A stretch of DNA of 27,710 nt from SIG607 sp045614505 (GTDB lineage Bacteria; Bacillota; Clostridia; Oscillospirales; Acutalibacteraceae). The DNA is taken from positions 1 through 27,710 of the forward strand of contig JAZLDA010000100.1 of assembly GCA_045614505.1 (NCBI GenBank), given 5' to 3'. Of this stretch, positions 1-7,868 are shown in pieces (the first letter of the stretch is position 1; every line of letters starts with the position of its first letter). The notes beneath the pieces are model-generated. The model ran no database searches. It saw only the letters and a program-made list of their open reading frames with translations, and was not told where the DNA came from. Both the position numbers and the translations under genes were made by a program.

Positions 1-2
1 GT

Positions 3-77
3 CGACTTCCCGACAGAACAAATTTTAATGTTACAAAACTGTTCGCACCTGAAAAATATAAATTTTTAGTGGGATAA
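3..77 (+). CDS. C-terminal end of an unidentified protein (5' truncated)
   Basis: A reading frame is open from base 3 to a TAA at 75-77. It encodes 24 residues ending KYKFLVG. The stop lies only 6 bases before a strong intrinsic terminator, as expected for the end of a gene entering the window from the left. A second frame is open from base 1 to a TAG at 67-69 and cannot be excluded. Too little is present to recognise a family. Confidence 0.3.
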   Translation, partial: RLPDRTNFNVTKLFAPEKYKFLVG

Positions 78-83
78 CAGACG

Positions 84-121
84 AAAAGGCACGGTAATGC
101 TGACGCATACCGTGCCTTTTT
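84..121 (+). terminator. Intrinsic terminator of the upstream gene
   Basis: A perfect 13-bp inverted repeat is visible: AAAAGGCACGGTA at 84-96 against TACCGTGCCTTTT at 108-120, with a short inner TGC/GCA pairing. The 3' arm ends in a T run. The flanking A run means it could also work on the minus strand. From here to the promoter at 197 I see no gene, only AT-rich DNA and an imperfect GC-rich hairpin near 175-195. Confidence 0.85.
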
Positions 122-196
122 AACACATTAGACCGCAAAAATTTGATTTTTCAGGCATTTAATCCCTAAGAACAACACCCGTTTCGGGGGAGGTTA

Positions 197-225
197 TTGC
201 ATTTCTTATAAATATATGATATTAT
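197..225 (+). promoter_or_regulatory. Sigma-A type promoter of the LRR-dockerin gene
   Basis: TTGCAT (197-202) and TATTAT (220-225) are separated by 17 bp. A TGA just before the -10 gives an extended -10 element. The predicted transcript would begin about 40 bases before the ATG at 275, whose ribosome binding site is AGGGGAAAG. Confidence 0.55.
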
Positions 226-274
226 CAAACCGACAAAGTAATATTTTATTACATAATTTTAGGGGAAAGTAAAA

Positions 275-2278
275 ATGAAAAAAATTCTATCAGTTATTAT
301 TTGTCTTGCGCTTATTGTTGCTGCATTGCCTTTAACAGCAATACCTGTTTCGGCTGCAAAAAGCGGAAAATACACCTATACCGTTTCAAACGGCGAAGCT
401 ACTATTACCGAAGCTGACGGTTCTATAAGCGGCAAAGTCACGATTCCTTCAAAGCTGGGCGGTTACCCTGTAACAAGTATTGGTGATTATGCTTTTGAGT
501 ATTGCGATTTGATTACAGGCGTTGTTATAGGAAATAATGTAACAAGTATAGGTTTTGGTGCATTTTTTGCTTGTTCCTCGTTAAAAAGCGTTACCATAGA
601 TGACAGTGTAACGAGTATAGGATCTTGGGCATTTGAAAATTGTGATTTGATTGGGAGCATTTTAATTCCTGACAGTGTAACTTTTATAGGTTCCGGAGCT
701 TTTTCTGAGTGCAACTCATTAACAGGTATTACCGTGGATGCCGGAAATAATTATTATTGTGATGTGAACGGAGTTTTATTTAATAAAGGTAAAACTGACA
801 TTATTTGTTATCCTATAGGAAAAACAGAAACTTCATATATTATCCCCGATGGTGTGACGAGTGTGGGTGACTATGAGTTTTCGTTGTGCGAATCATTAAC
901 AAGCATAACAATCCCCGACAGCGTAACAAGTATCGGCTATTCTGCATTTGAAGGGTGCACTTCTCTTATGAGTATTATAATCCCTGATAGTGTGACATAT
1001 ATAGATGCTTACGCGTTCAATTATTGTCCCTCATTAGCAAAGGTTATCATAGGCGACGGTGTAACAAGTATAGATTATACTACATTTTATAATTGCGAAA
1101 ATATTACAAGCGTTACCATAGGAAAAAGTGTAACGAGTATAGAAGAGGGAGCGTTTTATGATTGCGACTCATTAACAAAGGTGTATTTTAGAGGAAGTGA
1201 GTCTGACAAAAATAAAATATCTATTGGAGATGATAATTGGAATTTAACCGGCGCTACTTGGTACTATAATTCCTGTATAGGTTATGCTGAACATATATAT
1301 GATAATGATTGCGATGAGCAGTGCAATGATTGTGAATATATAAGGCCTGGTGTAGGTCATATTTATGACAACAATTGCGACAGCGTTTGTAATAAGTGTG
1401 AAAAGTCAAGATTAACTTCTCATCAATACGACGGTGATGAAGATTATATTTGTAATGAATGCTCTTATGAAAGACCGCCGTATGCTATAGGTGATATCAG
1501 CGGTGACGGAAGTGTCAATACCACCGACCTTGCAGTTATGAAGCTGTTTCTTGCAGGTGCAGGCGATGTAAATGATACAGGAATGCTTGCAGGAGATATG
1601 AGCGGTGACGGACAAATAAATACCACTGACTTGGCTCAGCTTAAACTTGTTCTTGCAGGCAGTGACGGCTCTGGCTCTGAAGTTTTAAGAAGCGAATATA
1701 CCACACAAAGATTTGATAAGTCTTACAAGAACAAAAAGGGTGAAGTTCTTATAGAGCATTATTACGATTTAATTCAGCTTAAAGGTGACAGTGAAGCTGT
1801 CAAAAAGATAAATAATGCTCTGAAAGCGGAAATGGATAGCTTCTTCTTCTCAGATGAAGAATTGGAAGAATTGGCCGAGGGCGCTGAATATCTCGGAACA
1901 TTTTACAATACAATAGATGCTAAAGTTTCCCACAATGCAGGGGGATATATATGTATTGTGACATCTTACGATTGGTATATGGGAGGCGTTGCCAATGATG
2001 GTTATTACGGTTTTACATATAATCTCTCTACAGGACAGCCCGCTTCTTTGGCTGAGCTTACCGATAAAACTCGTATAGCCCTTGAAAATGAAATCAAAGC
2101 AATGGTTATTGAGCACTTTTATGATGAATATGATTATGATGCCGTTTATGAAATAAAAGATTACCGGCTTGATGATTTTGAGTTCTTTATTGAAAACGGC
2201 GAAATAGTTATTGTTATACCGGAGTATGAAGTCATTCCTGACACAGTAACTATTAACACAGGAATTTATGTGAAATAG
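275..2278 (+). CDS. Secreted BspA-like leucine-rich-repeat protein with Cys-rich repeats, internal dockerin and RsiV-like C-terminal domain
   Basis: This 667-aa protein begins with a signal peptide (residues 1 to about 28, cleavage near VSAAK). Residues about 60-300 hold nine repeats of the VTSIGxxAF type, the LRR_5/BspA-like family common on surfaces of gut bacteria. The run is interrupted once by an insert containing Tyr, Cys and Asn residues. Residues about 335-400 carry three Cys-rich units of the form HxYDxxxxxxCNxC. A type I dockerin follows (about 404-466) with two calcium-loop motifs, GDISGDGSVNTTDLA and GDMSGDGQINTTDLA. The last 190 residues resemble the DUF3298/RsiV-type domain found in PdaC- and RsiV-related proteins. 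Dockerins bind cohesins on scaffoldins or the cell surface, so I infer attachment to a cohesin-bearing complex. The ligand of the LRR region cannot be told. The gene has its own promoter and terminator. Confidence 0.85.
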   Translation: MKKILSVIICLALIVAALPLTAIPVSAAKSGKYTYTVSNGEATITEADGSISGKVTIPSKLGGYPVTSIGDYAFEYCDLITGVVIGNNVTSIGFGAFFACSSLKSVTIDDSVTSIGSWAFENCDLIGSILIPDSVTFIGSGAFSECNSLTGITVDAGNNYYCDVNGVLFNKGKTDIICYPIGKTETSYIIPDGVTSVGDYEFSLCESLTSITIPDSVTSIGYSAFEGCTSLMSIIIPDSVTYIDAYAFNYCPSLAKVIIGDGVTSIDYTTFYNCENITSVTIGKSVTSIEEGAFYDCDSLTKVYFRGSESDKNKISIGDDNWNLTGATWYYNSCIGYAEHIYDNDCDEQCNDCEYIRPGVGHIYDNNCDSVCNKCEKSRLTSHQYDGDEDYICNECSYERPPYAIGDISGDGSVNTTDLAVMKLFLAGAGDVNDTGMLAGDMSGDGQINTTDLAQLKLVLAGSDGSGSEVLRSEYTTQRFDKSYKNKKGEVLIEHYYDLIQLKGDSEAVKKINNALKAEMDSFFFSDEELEELAEGAEYLGTFYNTIDAKVSHNAGGYICIVTSYDWYMGGVANDGYYGFTYNLSTGQPASLAELTDKTRIALENEIKAMVIEHFYDEYDYDAVYEIKDYRLDDFEFFIENGEIVIVIPEYEVIPDTVTINTGIYVK

Positions 2279-2280
2279 TC

Positions 2281-2314
2281 AAAAACCACGAAGCCTTTCG
2301 ACTTCGTGGTTTTT
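2281..2314 (+). terminator. Intrinsic terminator after the LRR-dockerin gene
   Basis: The arms AAAAACCACGAAG (2281-2293) and CTTCGTGGTTTTT enclose an 8-base loop. The T run follows directly and the hairpin begins just after the stop codon. Confidence 0.9.
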
Positions 2315-2336
2315 AAGAAATAGGCAAGCCTTTTTA

Positions 2337-2365
2337 TTGACATAGAGTTTTATATATTATAAAAT
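2337..2365 (+). promoter_or_regulatory. Promoter of the D-2-hydroxyacid dehydrogenase gene
   Basis: A consensus -35 TTGACA (2337-2342) lies 17 bp before TAAAAT (2360-2365). The predicted leader is short, with ribosome binding site AGGGGAG at 2383-2389 before the ATG at 2396. Confidence 0.7.
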
Positions 2366-2395
2366 TAATGTAATAATCAAATAGGGGAGAAACAT

Positions 2396-3340
2396 ATGAA
2401 AATTGTTATTACTGATGCTTCTACCGTAACGGGAGGAGATTTATCTTTTGATATTCTTAATAAGTTTGGGCAGGTGGAGATTTATGATTTAACCACACCC
2501 GAAGAGCTTCCTGCTCGCATTAAGGACGCTGATATTGTTCTTTGCAACAAAACACCTATGACCGCAGAGGCTATGAGTGACGCGAAAAATCTTAAATATA
2601 TAGGTCTTTTTGCTACAGGATACAACAATATTGACCTTGAATATACCCACTCAAAGGGTATCACCGTTTGCAATGTGCCGGGGTACTCCACCGAGGCAGT
2701 GGCTCAGCACACCTTTGCTTTTATTTTAGAGCTTCTCTGCAGAGTGGGTGATTACAACGATACCGTAAAGCAGGGTGACTGGGTGAAAAGCCGCACATTT
2801 TCTTATTTCCCCATTCCGCTTTTCGAGCTTAACGGCAAAACCATGGGTGTTGTAGGTATGGGAAGTATTGGCGCAAGAGTTGTCGACATTGCTCTTGCTT
2901 TCGGTATGAAGGTGCTGGTATATAAAAGAAGTAAAATAAATGATAACAGGGTAACTCAGGTTAGCCTTGATGAATTACTTAAAAACTCCGATATTGTCTC
3001 TCTTCACTGTCCCCTTAACAAGGACAGCGAAAATATGATGAACAAGGAAGCCTTTGCAAAAATGAAAGACGGTGCCGTATTTATTAACACAGCCAGAGGC
3101 GGACTTGTTGATGAAATTGCGCTTCGAGATGCCCTTGTATCGAAAAAACTCCTTGGCGCAGGACTTGATGTGCTTAGGCAAGAGCCAATGGACAAAAACT
3201 GTCCGCTTTTAGGAATTGAAAACTGTATTATTACTCCGCATATTGCCTGGGCAGGACTTGAAACAAGAAAGAGGCTTATGGAAATAGTTGCCTCTAATAT
3301 TGCCGCATTTGCTTCAGGCAAGCCTGTTAATACAGTTTGA
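2396..3340 (+). CDS. D-2-hydroxyacid dehydrogenase (glycerate dehydrogenase/hydroxypyruvate reductase-like)
   Basis: This is a 314-aa cytosolic NAD(P)-dependent oxidoreductase, full length for the family. Residues about 140-170 carry the Rossmann motif GVVGMGSIGARV. The three catalytic residues of the family are visible: Arg234 in NTARGG, Glu263 in LRQEP and His282 in TPHIAW. The N-terminal segment with ATGYNNID and the AVAQHTFA motif is typical of the glycerate dehydrogenase (HprA-like) branch. These enzymes interconvert 2-oxo acids and D-2-hydroxy acids, for example hydroxypyruvate and D-glycerate. The exact substrate cannot be read from sequence. The gene has its own promoter and no clear terminator: the typA promoter begins inside its stop codon, so read-through into typA is possible. 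Confidence 0.9.
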   Translation: MKIVITDASTVTGGDLSFDILNKFGQVEIYDLTTPEELPARIKDADIVLCNKTPMTAEAMSDAKNLKYIGLFATGYNNIDLEYTHSKGITVCNVPGYSTEAVAQHTFAFILELLCRVGDYNDTVKQGDWVKSRTFSYFPIPLFELNGKTMGVVGMGSIGARVVDIALAFGMKVLVYKRSKINDNRVTQVSLDELLKNSDIVSLHCPLNKDSENMMNKEAFAKMKDGAVFINTARGGLVDEIALRDALVSKKLLGAGLDVLRQEPMDKNCPLLGIENCIITPHIAWAGLETRKRLMEIVASNIAAFASGKPVNTV

Positions 3341-3364
3341 CATAATTTAAAAATATGGTATAAT
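3337..3364 (+). promoter_or_regulatory. typA promoter overlapping the stop codon of the upstream gene
   Basis: TTGACA (3337-3342) contains the TGA stop (3338-3340) of the dehydrogenase gene. A 16-bp spacer leads to TATAAT (3359-3364), preceded by TGG as an extended -10. This is a near-consensus housekeeping promoter. Confidence 0.8.
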
Positions 3365-3398
3365 AACTTGGTTGAAATTATTAAAGGGAAGTATCAAA

Positions 3399-5219
3399 AT
3401 GGCAAAAATCGAAAATCTCCGTAATATAGCAATTATAGCTCACGTTGACCACGGCAAGACCACTCTTGTTGACCAACTTTTAAAACAGAGCGGCACTTTT
3501 CGTACCAACGAGCAAGTGGATGAAAGAGTAATGGACTCAAACGACCTTGAAAAGGAGAGAGGCATTACAATTCTTTCTAAAATCACCAGCGTTCATTATA
3601 AGGATATAAAAATCAATATAGTTGATACTCCCGGACATGCTGATTTCGGCGGCGAGGTTGAGCGAATTCTTATGATGGTTGACGGCGTTGTGCTTCTTGT
3701 AGACGCTTTTGAGGGCTGTATGCCTCAGACTCGCTTCGTCCTTAAAAAAGCGCTGGCGCTTGGTAAAAAAGCTATAGTTGTTGTTAACAAAATTGACCGT
3801 CCTATGGCTCGTCCTGCCGAGGTTGTAGATGAGGTTTTAGATCTCTTTATTGAGCTTGGTGCCGATGACGACCAGATAGAATTCCCCGTGGTTTATGCTT
3901 CGGGCAGAGACGGTTATGCTTCCTTTGATGAGACTCCGGGAGAAAATCTCCAGCCGCTTTTTGATACCATTGTGAAAGAAATTGAGCCGCCCGAGGGTGA
4001 AGTAGACGCTCCCTTGCAGATTCTTTTCTCAAATATTGAATATGATGATTATTTAGGCAGAATTGGTGTGGGCAGAGTTGAACGCGGAATGGTTAAAAGC
4101 GGCGACAGTGTAGTGCTCTCTCATCGTGACGGCACCACTTCGAATGTGAGAATTGCAAAACTCTTTATGATTGAAGGACTTCGCCGAGTTGAAGCCGAAA
4201 CAGCACAGGTTGGCGACCTTATTCAGGTTGCAGGTGTCAGTGATTTAAACATAGGCGAGACCGCTTGCGCTCCAAACTGCGTTGAGCCGTTGCCCTTTGT
4301 TAAAATTGACGAGCCTACACTTTCAATGAACTTTATGGTAAATAACTCTCCCTTTGCGGGAAAGGACGGAAAATTCGTTACTTCCAGAAATCTTCGTGAC
4401 CGCCTTTTCAAAGAGGTAGAGACTAATGTGAGTCTGAGAGTTGAGGAAACAGATTCTGCAGATACCTTTAAGGTTTCGGGCAGAGGAGAATTGCACCTTT
4501 CCATTCTTATTGAAACTATGAGAAGACAGGGCTATGAATTTCAGGTTTCTCCTCCCGAGGTTATTTATAAGCACGAAAACGGTCAGCTTCTTGAGCCCAT
4601 TGAGCTTTTAATGATTGAAGTGCCCGAAGAATATGTCGGCGCTGTTATGGAGCGCCTTGGTACCCGAAAGGCAGAAATAAAGAATATGGGCACCCGAGAG
4701 GGCGGCTCTTCGCACCTTGAGTTTTTAATTCCCTCCAGAGGACTTTTAGGCTACAGAAGTCAGTTTATGACAGATACCAACGGTAACGGTATTATGAGCC
4801 ATGTGTTCAGCAGTTACGAGCCGTATAAGGGTGACATTGAGCAGAGAAACACCGGCTCAATTATAGTGCATGAGGACGGTGAGTCCACAGGCTACGGTTT
4901 ATTTAATACACAGAGCCGAGGCAGACTCTTTATCGGCCCGGGTGTGCCTGTATATGAGGGCATGATTATCGGTGAAAATCCCAAGAATGAGGATATAGTT
5001 TGTAATGTCTGCAAGAAAAAACAACTTACCAACACCCGTGCCGCAGGCAGTGATGATGCCCTGCGTCTTGTTCCTCCCTCAATTATGAGCCTTGAGCAGT
5101 CTCTTGAATTTATAAAAAGTGACGAGCTTGTGGAGATTACTCCCAAAAATATCAGACTTCGCAAGAGAATTCTTAATAAAGAGCTTCGTATGAAAGCGGA
5201 ATCGAGAAATAAGAAATAA
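3399..5219 (+). CDS. typA: Ribosome-associated translational GTPase TypA/BipA
   Basis: This 606-aa GTPase of the EF-G-like translation factor family binds the ribosome and supports subunit assembly and growth under stress. GTP-binding motifs are visible: G1 AHVDHGKTT (residues 14-22), the switch region with RGIT, G3 DTPGHADF and G4 NKID. The EF-G-like and TypA-specific C-terminal domains follow, with GRGELHLS and SRGLLGYRS. I chose the ATG at 3399 because AAAGGGAAG lies at the right distance. A TTG-initiated frame reaches back to 3372, but its extra nine residues would begin at the predicted transcription start and are not part of the conserved protein. The stop codon overlaps the next start by one base (TAATG), so the two genes are probably translationally coupled. 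Confidence 0.97.
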   Translation: MAKIENLRNIAIIAHVDHGKTTLVDQLLKQSGTFRTNEQVDERVMDSNDLEKERGITILSKITSVHYKDIKINIVDTPGHADFGGEVERILMMVDGVVLLVDAFEGCMPQTRFVLKKALALGKKAIVVVNKIDRPMARPAEVVDEVLDLFIELGADDDQIEFPVVYASGRDGYASFDETPGENLQPLFDTIVKEIEPPEGEVDAPLQILFSNIEYDDYLGRIGVGRVERGMVKSGDSVVLSHRDGTTSNVRIAKLFMIEGLRRVEAETAQVGDLIQVAGVSDLNIGETACAPNCVEPLPFVKIDEPTLSMNFMVNNSPFAGKDGKFVTSRNLRDRLFKEVETNVSLRVEETDSADTFKVSGRGELHLSILIETMRRQGYEFQVSPPEVIYKHENGQLLEPIELLMIEVPEEYVGAVMERLGTRKAEIKNMGTREGGSSHLEFLIPSRGLLGYRSQFMTDTNGNGIMSHVFSSYEPYKGDIEQRNTGSIIVHEDGESTGYGLFNTQSRGRLFIGPGVPVYEGMIIGENPKNEDIVCNVCKKKQLTNTRAAGSDDALRLVPPSIMSLEQSLEFIKSDELVEITPKNIRLRKRILNKELRMKAESRNKK

Positions 5220-6118
5220 TGAATATTATAATTCTTGACCTTGAATGGGACAGTGCATACAGTGTCAGAAATAAGCGTTTTGTTAATCAGATAATTCAGA
5301 TAGGCGCCGTAAAGCTTGACAGCAACTGTGAGATAGTGGACACCTTTTCGGTGACTGTTAAAAGCGCTCTGTCTAAAAAGCTGACCAGACGATTTGTGGA
5401 GCTTACGGGTATAACAAGCGAGCAAATGCGGGCAGGAGTGCCTCTGACAAAGGCTGTTGAAATGTATAACGCATGGGCAGGAACAGGCACTCTCACAATG
5501 ACCTGGAGCACCTCGGACCTTTATACTATTATAGAAAACTGCAAATATCTGCTGACACCGGCAACACGCTTCCATATTGAGAAGTATGCCGACCTTCAAA
5601 GCTATGTGCAGAACGAAATGCGGGCCATTGGCTTTGAGCTTAAATCACAGATTTCTCTGTCGGGTGCTGCAGAAATGCTTCAGATTTCCATAGACGGACT
5701 GGAACTGCACAACGCTCGGGACGACTGTCTTTTGTCGGTAGCGCTTCTTAAACGCTTTTATAATACCGATAAAATGCAGGTCTATATCAAGGATGCTGCC
5801 AATCCGGAATTCTTCCGCAGGCTTTCTTTCAAATCCTATACTCTATCAAATATCAAGGATGACAAAATCAAGCCTGAGCACCTTGTGTTTAAGTGCGATA
5901 AATGCGCCAATGTGGCAAAATGTGTTACCGGCTGGAAGTATCGTAACGGCTGGTTTTCGGCAAATTTCCGTTGCAGTGAGTGCAAAAGAATGTTTATAGG
6001 CAGAGTGTCTTTTAAAAAGACCTTTGATGACCTTATTGTTAAAAAGAAAATTGCTCAGCCAAAGGCAGTTGAGAAAAAGGATGAAAATGCTGTGCAACGC
6101 CTGTCCGAGAAGGTGTAA
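5219..6118 (+). CDS. DEDDh-type exonuclease-like protein with C-terminal zinc ribbon
   Basis: This 299-aa protein opens with an RNase T/DNA polymerase III epsilon-like exonuclease domain (residues about 1-185). Candidate metal and catalytic residues are Asp7 and Glu9 in ILDLEW, Asp100 in TWSTSD, and His164 with Asp169 in HNARDD, which fits the DEDDh pattern. A C-terminal CxxC pair (Cys226/Cys229 and Cys252/Cys255) looks like a zinc ribbon. The expected activity is 3'-5' degradation of RNA or single-stranded DNA. The substrate is unknown, and the metal ribbon suggests nucleic-acid or ribosome binding. Its start overlaps the typA stop by one base and its end overlaps the radical SAM gene, so it sits in the middle of a tight operon. 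The link to TypA may point to RNA metabolism, which is inference. Confidence 0.8.
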   Translation: MNIIILDLEWDSAYSVRNKRFVNQIIQIGAVKLDSNCEIVDTFSVTVKSALSKKLTRRFVELTGITSEQMRAGVPLTKAVEMYNAWAGTGTLTMTWSTSDLYTIIENCKYLLTPATRFHIEKYADLQSYVQNEMRAIGFELKSQISLSGAAEMLQISIDGLELHNARDDCLLSVALLKRFYNTDKMQVYIKDAANPEFFRRLSFKSYTLSNIKDDKIKPEHLVFKCDKCANVAKCVTGWKYRNGWFSANFRCSECKRMFIGRVSFKKTFDDLIVKKKIAQPKAVEKKDENAVQRLSEKV

Positions 6119-6971
6119 TGCAGAAAGAAAAGAAAACAAGGGAAGCGGATACTGCGGTATGCCGCTTTTTCCCGTTATAGCCAGAGCGTCCCTTCATTTC
6201 GGAGAAGAACCCTGTATAAGCGGTGTAAGGGGGAGCGGAACCGTCTTTTTCAGCGGTTGCTCTCTCCGTTGCGTTTACTGTCAGAATGAGATAATTAGCC
6301 ATAAAAACAGCGGTATAACCGTTACACCAAAAAGACTTGCCGAAATTTTCAAAGAACTCTGTGAGCAGGGCGCACATAATATTAACCTTGTTAACCCCAC
6401 ACATTTTATATGGGCAATAAAAGAGGCTATAAAAATTTACAAACCCAATATTCCGCTTGTTTATAACAGTTCGGGATACGACGACAGTGAAATAATAAAG
6501 GAAAATATATTCGATATATATTTAATGGATTTAAAGTATGTCGGCAGTGAAAAATCACTTAAATACAGCGGTGCTGCCGATTATTTTGAGCATGCCTCAA
6601 AAAGCATAAAAGAAGCGTATAAAGTTACAGGTAAGCCTGTTTTTGACGAAAACGGAATTATGCAAAGAGGTCTTATTATCCGCCACCTTGTTCTGCCCCT
6701 TGCCACAAAGGAAGCAATGAAGGTTATAGACTGGGTAAAGGAAAATACAAAGGAAGCATATTTGAGCATTATGTCTCAGTATCTGCCTCTTGCAAGGGCA
6801 AAAGACTTTCCCGAAATCAACCGCAAAATAACCGAAAGAGAATATGAGAAGGTGCTGCTTTACGCCATAAACAGCGGACTAACTGATGTATACGTTCAGG
6901 AGCGCACCAGTGCTGATGATACCTATATACCGGATTTCAGCGGTCAGGGAGCACTTTCCCCCTTTAACTAA
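6087..6971 (+). CDS. Radical SAM protein of the PflA/PflX-like family (COG1313 type)
   Basis: This 294-aa protein carries the radical SAM cluster motif CxxxCxxC at Cys58, Cys62 and Cys65 (FSGCSLRCVYCQN), where CxxC ends with Tyr-Cys as in activating enzymes. An extra N-terminal cysteine set (Cys3, Cys6, Cys10, Cys23 in CNACPRRC and GYCG) is typical of the uncharacterised PflX-like branch and may bind a second metal centre. Such proteins resemble pyruvate formate-lyase activating enzyme, but no glycyl-radical partner is nearby, so the substrate is unknown. I chose the ATG at 6087 because GAGAAAAAGG precedes it and the protein begins MLCNAC. The frame is open back to 6024, inside the preceding gene. 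The resulting overlap is 32 bases. A strong terminator ends this operon. Confidence 0.85.
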   Translation: MLCNACPRRCNAERKENKGSGYCGMPLFPVIARASLHFGEEPCISGVRGSGTVFFSGCSLRCVYCQNEIISHKNSGITVTPKRLAEIFKELCEQGAHNINLVNPTHFIWAIKEAIKIYKPNIPLVYNSSGYDDSEIIKENIFDIYLMDLKYVGSEKSLKYSGAADYFEHASKSIKEAYKVTGKPVFDENGIMQRGLIIRHLVLPLATKEAMKVIDWVKENTKEAYLSIMSQYLPLARAKDFPEINRKITEREYEKVLLYAINSGLTDVYVQERTSADDTYIPDFSGQGALSPFN

Positions 6972-7007
6972 AAGACACGACGGAATTTCCGTCGTGTCTT
7001 TTTTTAT
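6970..7007. terminator. Bidirectional terminator between convergent genes
   Basis: The arms AAAAGACACGACGGA and TCCGTCGTGTCTTTT form a long perfect hairpin followed by seven or more Ts on the plus strand and a TTTT on the minus strand. It serves the radical SAM gene and overlaps the stop codon (7004-7006) of the minus-strand transporter gene. Confidence 0.9.
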
Positions 7008-7708
7008 TCACTTTTGATTTTGCCTTTATCCTTTATTCTGCGGGCAAGGTATACCGCCGGAGTGTCCAGAAGGGAAGTAAAGACATAAATGATATATCCC
7101 GAAAGCGCAATGTTAAAGGTCGTTCTGAAATCGTATGTACCAAGGAATGCGGCAAAGTTAAAGAGGAAGGTATTGAAAAACTGTGAAATAAGTGTAGAGC
7201 CGTTATTTCTCAGCCACAAAAACCTTTTAGTGTTATTGAATTTTCTCTTGGTAAAATCCCACCATTTGTGATAGAGCCAAACATCAAACTTCTGTGTTAC
7301 GGCATAAACCGCAAGGCTTGCAATGATTATTCTCGGAGTGTTTGAGAATACGGTTTTAATAGATTCCATTGCAAAATCAGCCTCAGAAGGAATGTACATA
7401 AGCCAGCTTTGTGTAACCAAAACAAATGCTACCGAAGTGAAAATTCCTATGTTGACTGCCTTGTTTGCCGCCTTTTTGCCTTCATTTTCGCTTAATATAT
7501 CGGTTATAAGAAAGGAAGAGGCAAAGAGTATGTTGCCTAAAGTCTGCTCTAAGCCGAAGGCTCGCACCAGTATAATTACCTCGATGTTGGCAAGGAGGGT
7601 ACAGAACACTGACATAGCATAGAGTCCCGTTTTGCCGAAAAGCCTGTAACTGATGAGTATCAGAGAAAATTCTGCAAAAAGACTTAAAATAAGCAATAAT
7701 TCGTTCAT
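7004..7708 (-). CDS. Queuosine precursor transporter, VUT/YhhQ family (integral membrane)
   Basis: This 234-aa protein has about six hydrophobic segments and the family features: an acidic DILSENEGKKAA motif near residues 69-80, a WLYHKWWDFT region, the NNGSTLISQFFNT motif and a C-terminal LLDTPAVYLARR. Members of this family (formerly DUF165) import queuosine precursors such as preQ0, preQ1 or queuine. The gene is a single-gene unit with its own promoter 18 bases upstream. The leader is therefore too short for a preQ1 riboswitch, and no queuosine biosynthesis gene lies in the window. A GGTGAT sequence is the only ribosome binding site candidate, giving a modest initiation signal. The family call is firm, but the exact substrate is inferred from family members. 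Confidence 0.88.
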   Translation of the reverse strand: MNELLLILSLFAEFSLILISYRLFGKTGLYAMSVFCTLLANIEVIILVRAFGLEQTLGNILFASSFLITDILSENEGKKAANKAVNIGIFTSVAFVLVTQSWLMYIPSEADFAMESIKTVFSNTPRIIIASLAVYAVTQKFDVWLYHKWWDFTKRKFNNTKRFLWLRNNGSTLISQFFNTFLFNFAAFLGTYDFRTTFNIALSGYIIYVFTSLLDTPAVYLARRIKDKGKIKSE

Positions 7709-7725
7709 TTAAATCACCGCAATAA

Positions 7726-7754
7726 AGTATATCACAAAGCAGTGGGAGAGGCAA
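7726..7754 (-). promoter_or_regulatory. Promoter of the VUT transporter gene
   Basis: Read on the minus strand, TTGCCT (plus 7749-7754) is followed after 17 bp by TATACT (plus 7726-7731), with a TG one base before the -10. The promoter is divergent from that of rpsU, 33 bp away. Confidence 0.65.
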
Positions 7755-7787
7755 TAGAAAAGATTTATTAAAATAAATAAAAATGCT

Positions 7788-7816
7788 TGACACAGACTCA
7801 CCTTTTATAGTATAAT
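7788..7816 (+). promoter_or_regulatory. Perfect-consensus promoter of rpsU
   Basis: TTGACA (7788-7793), a 17-bp spacer and TATAAT (7811-7816) match the sigma-A consensus exactly, in keeping with strong expression of a ribosomal protein gene. Confidence 0.9.
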
Positions 7817-7868
7817 GTCGATTGTAAATATATTACCCCTGCATAAATGCGGAGGGAGGGAATTATTC

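Noticed and set aside
450..1200. Tandem DNA repeat array in the LRR gene
   Set aside because: The DNA repeats only follow the protein repeat pattern (VTSIGxxAF) and have diverged at the third codon positions. It is not a satellite, CRISPR or recombination site.
4892..5599. A 235-codon open frame on the minus strand across the end of typA and the start of the exonuclease gene
   Set aside because: It lies wholly opposite two well-supported genes that overlap by one base, has no RBS, and resembles no protein I know. Long antisense frames are expected opposite coding sequence of this composition.
7709..7770. A preQ1 or other queuosine riboswitch before the VUT transporter gene
   Set aside because: The predicted transcript start is less than 20 bases from the ATG, which leaves no space for an aptamer, and no conserved preQ1 pattern is visible.
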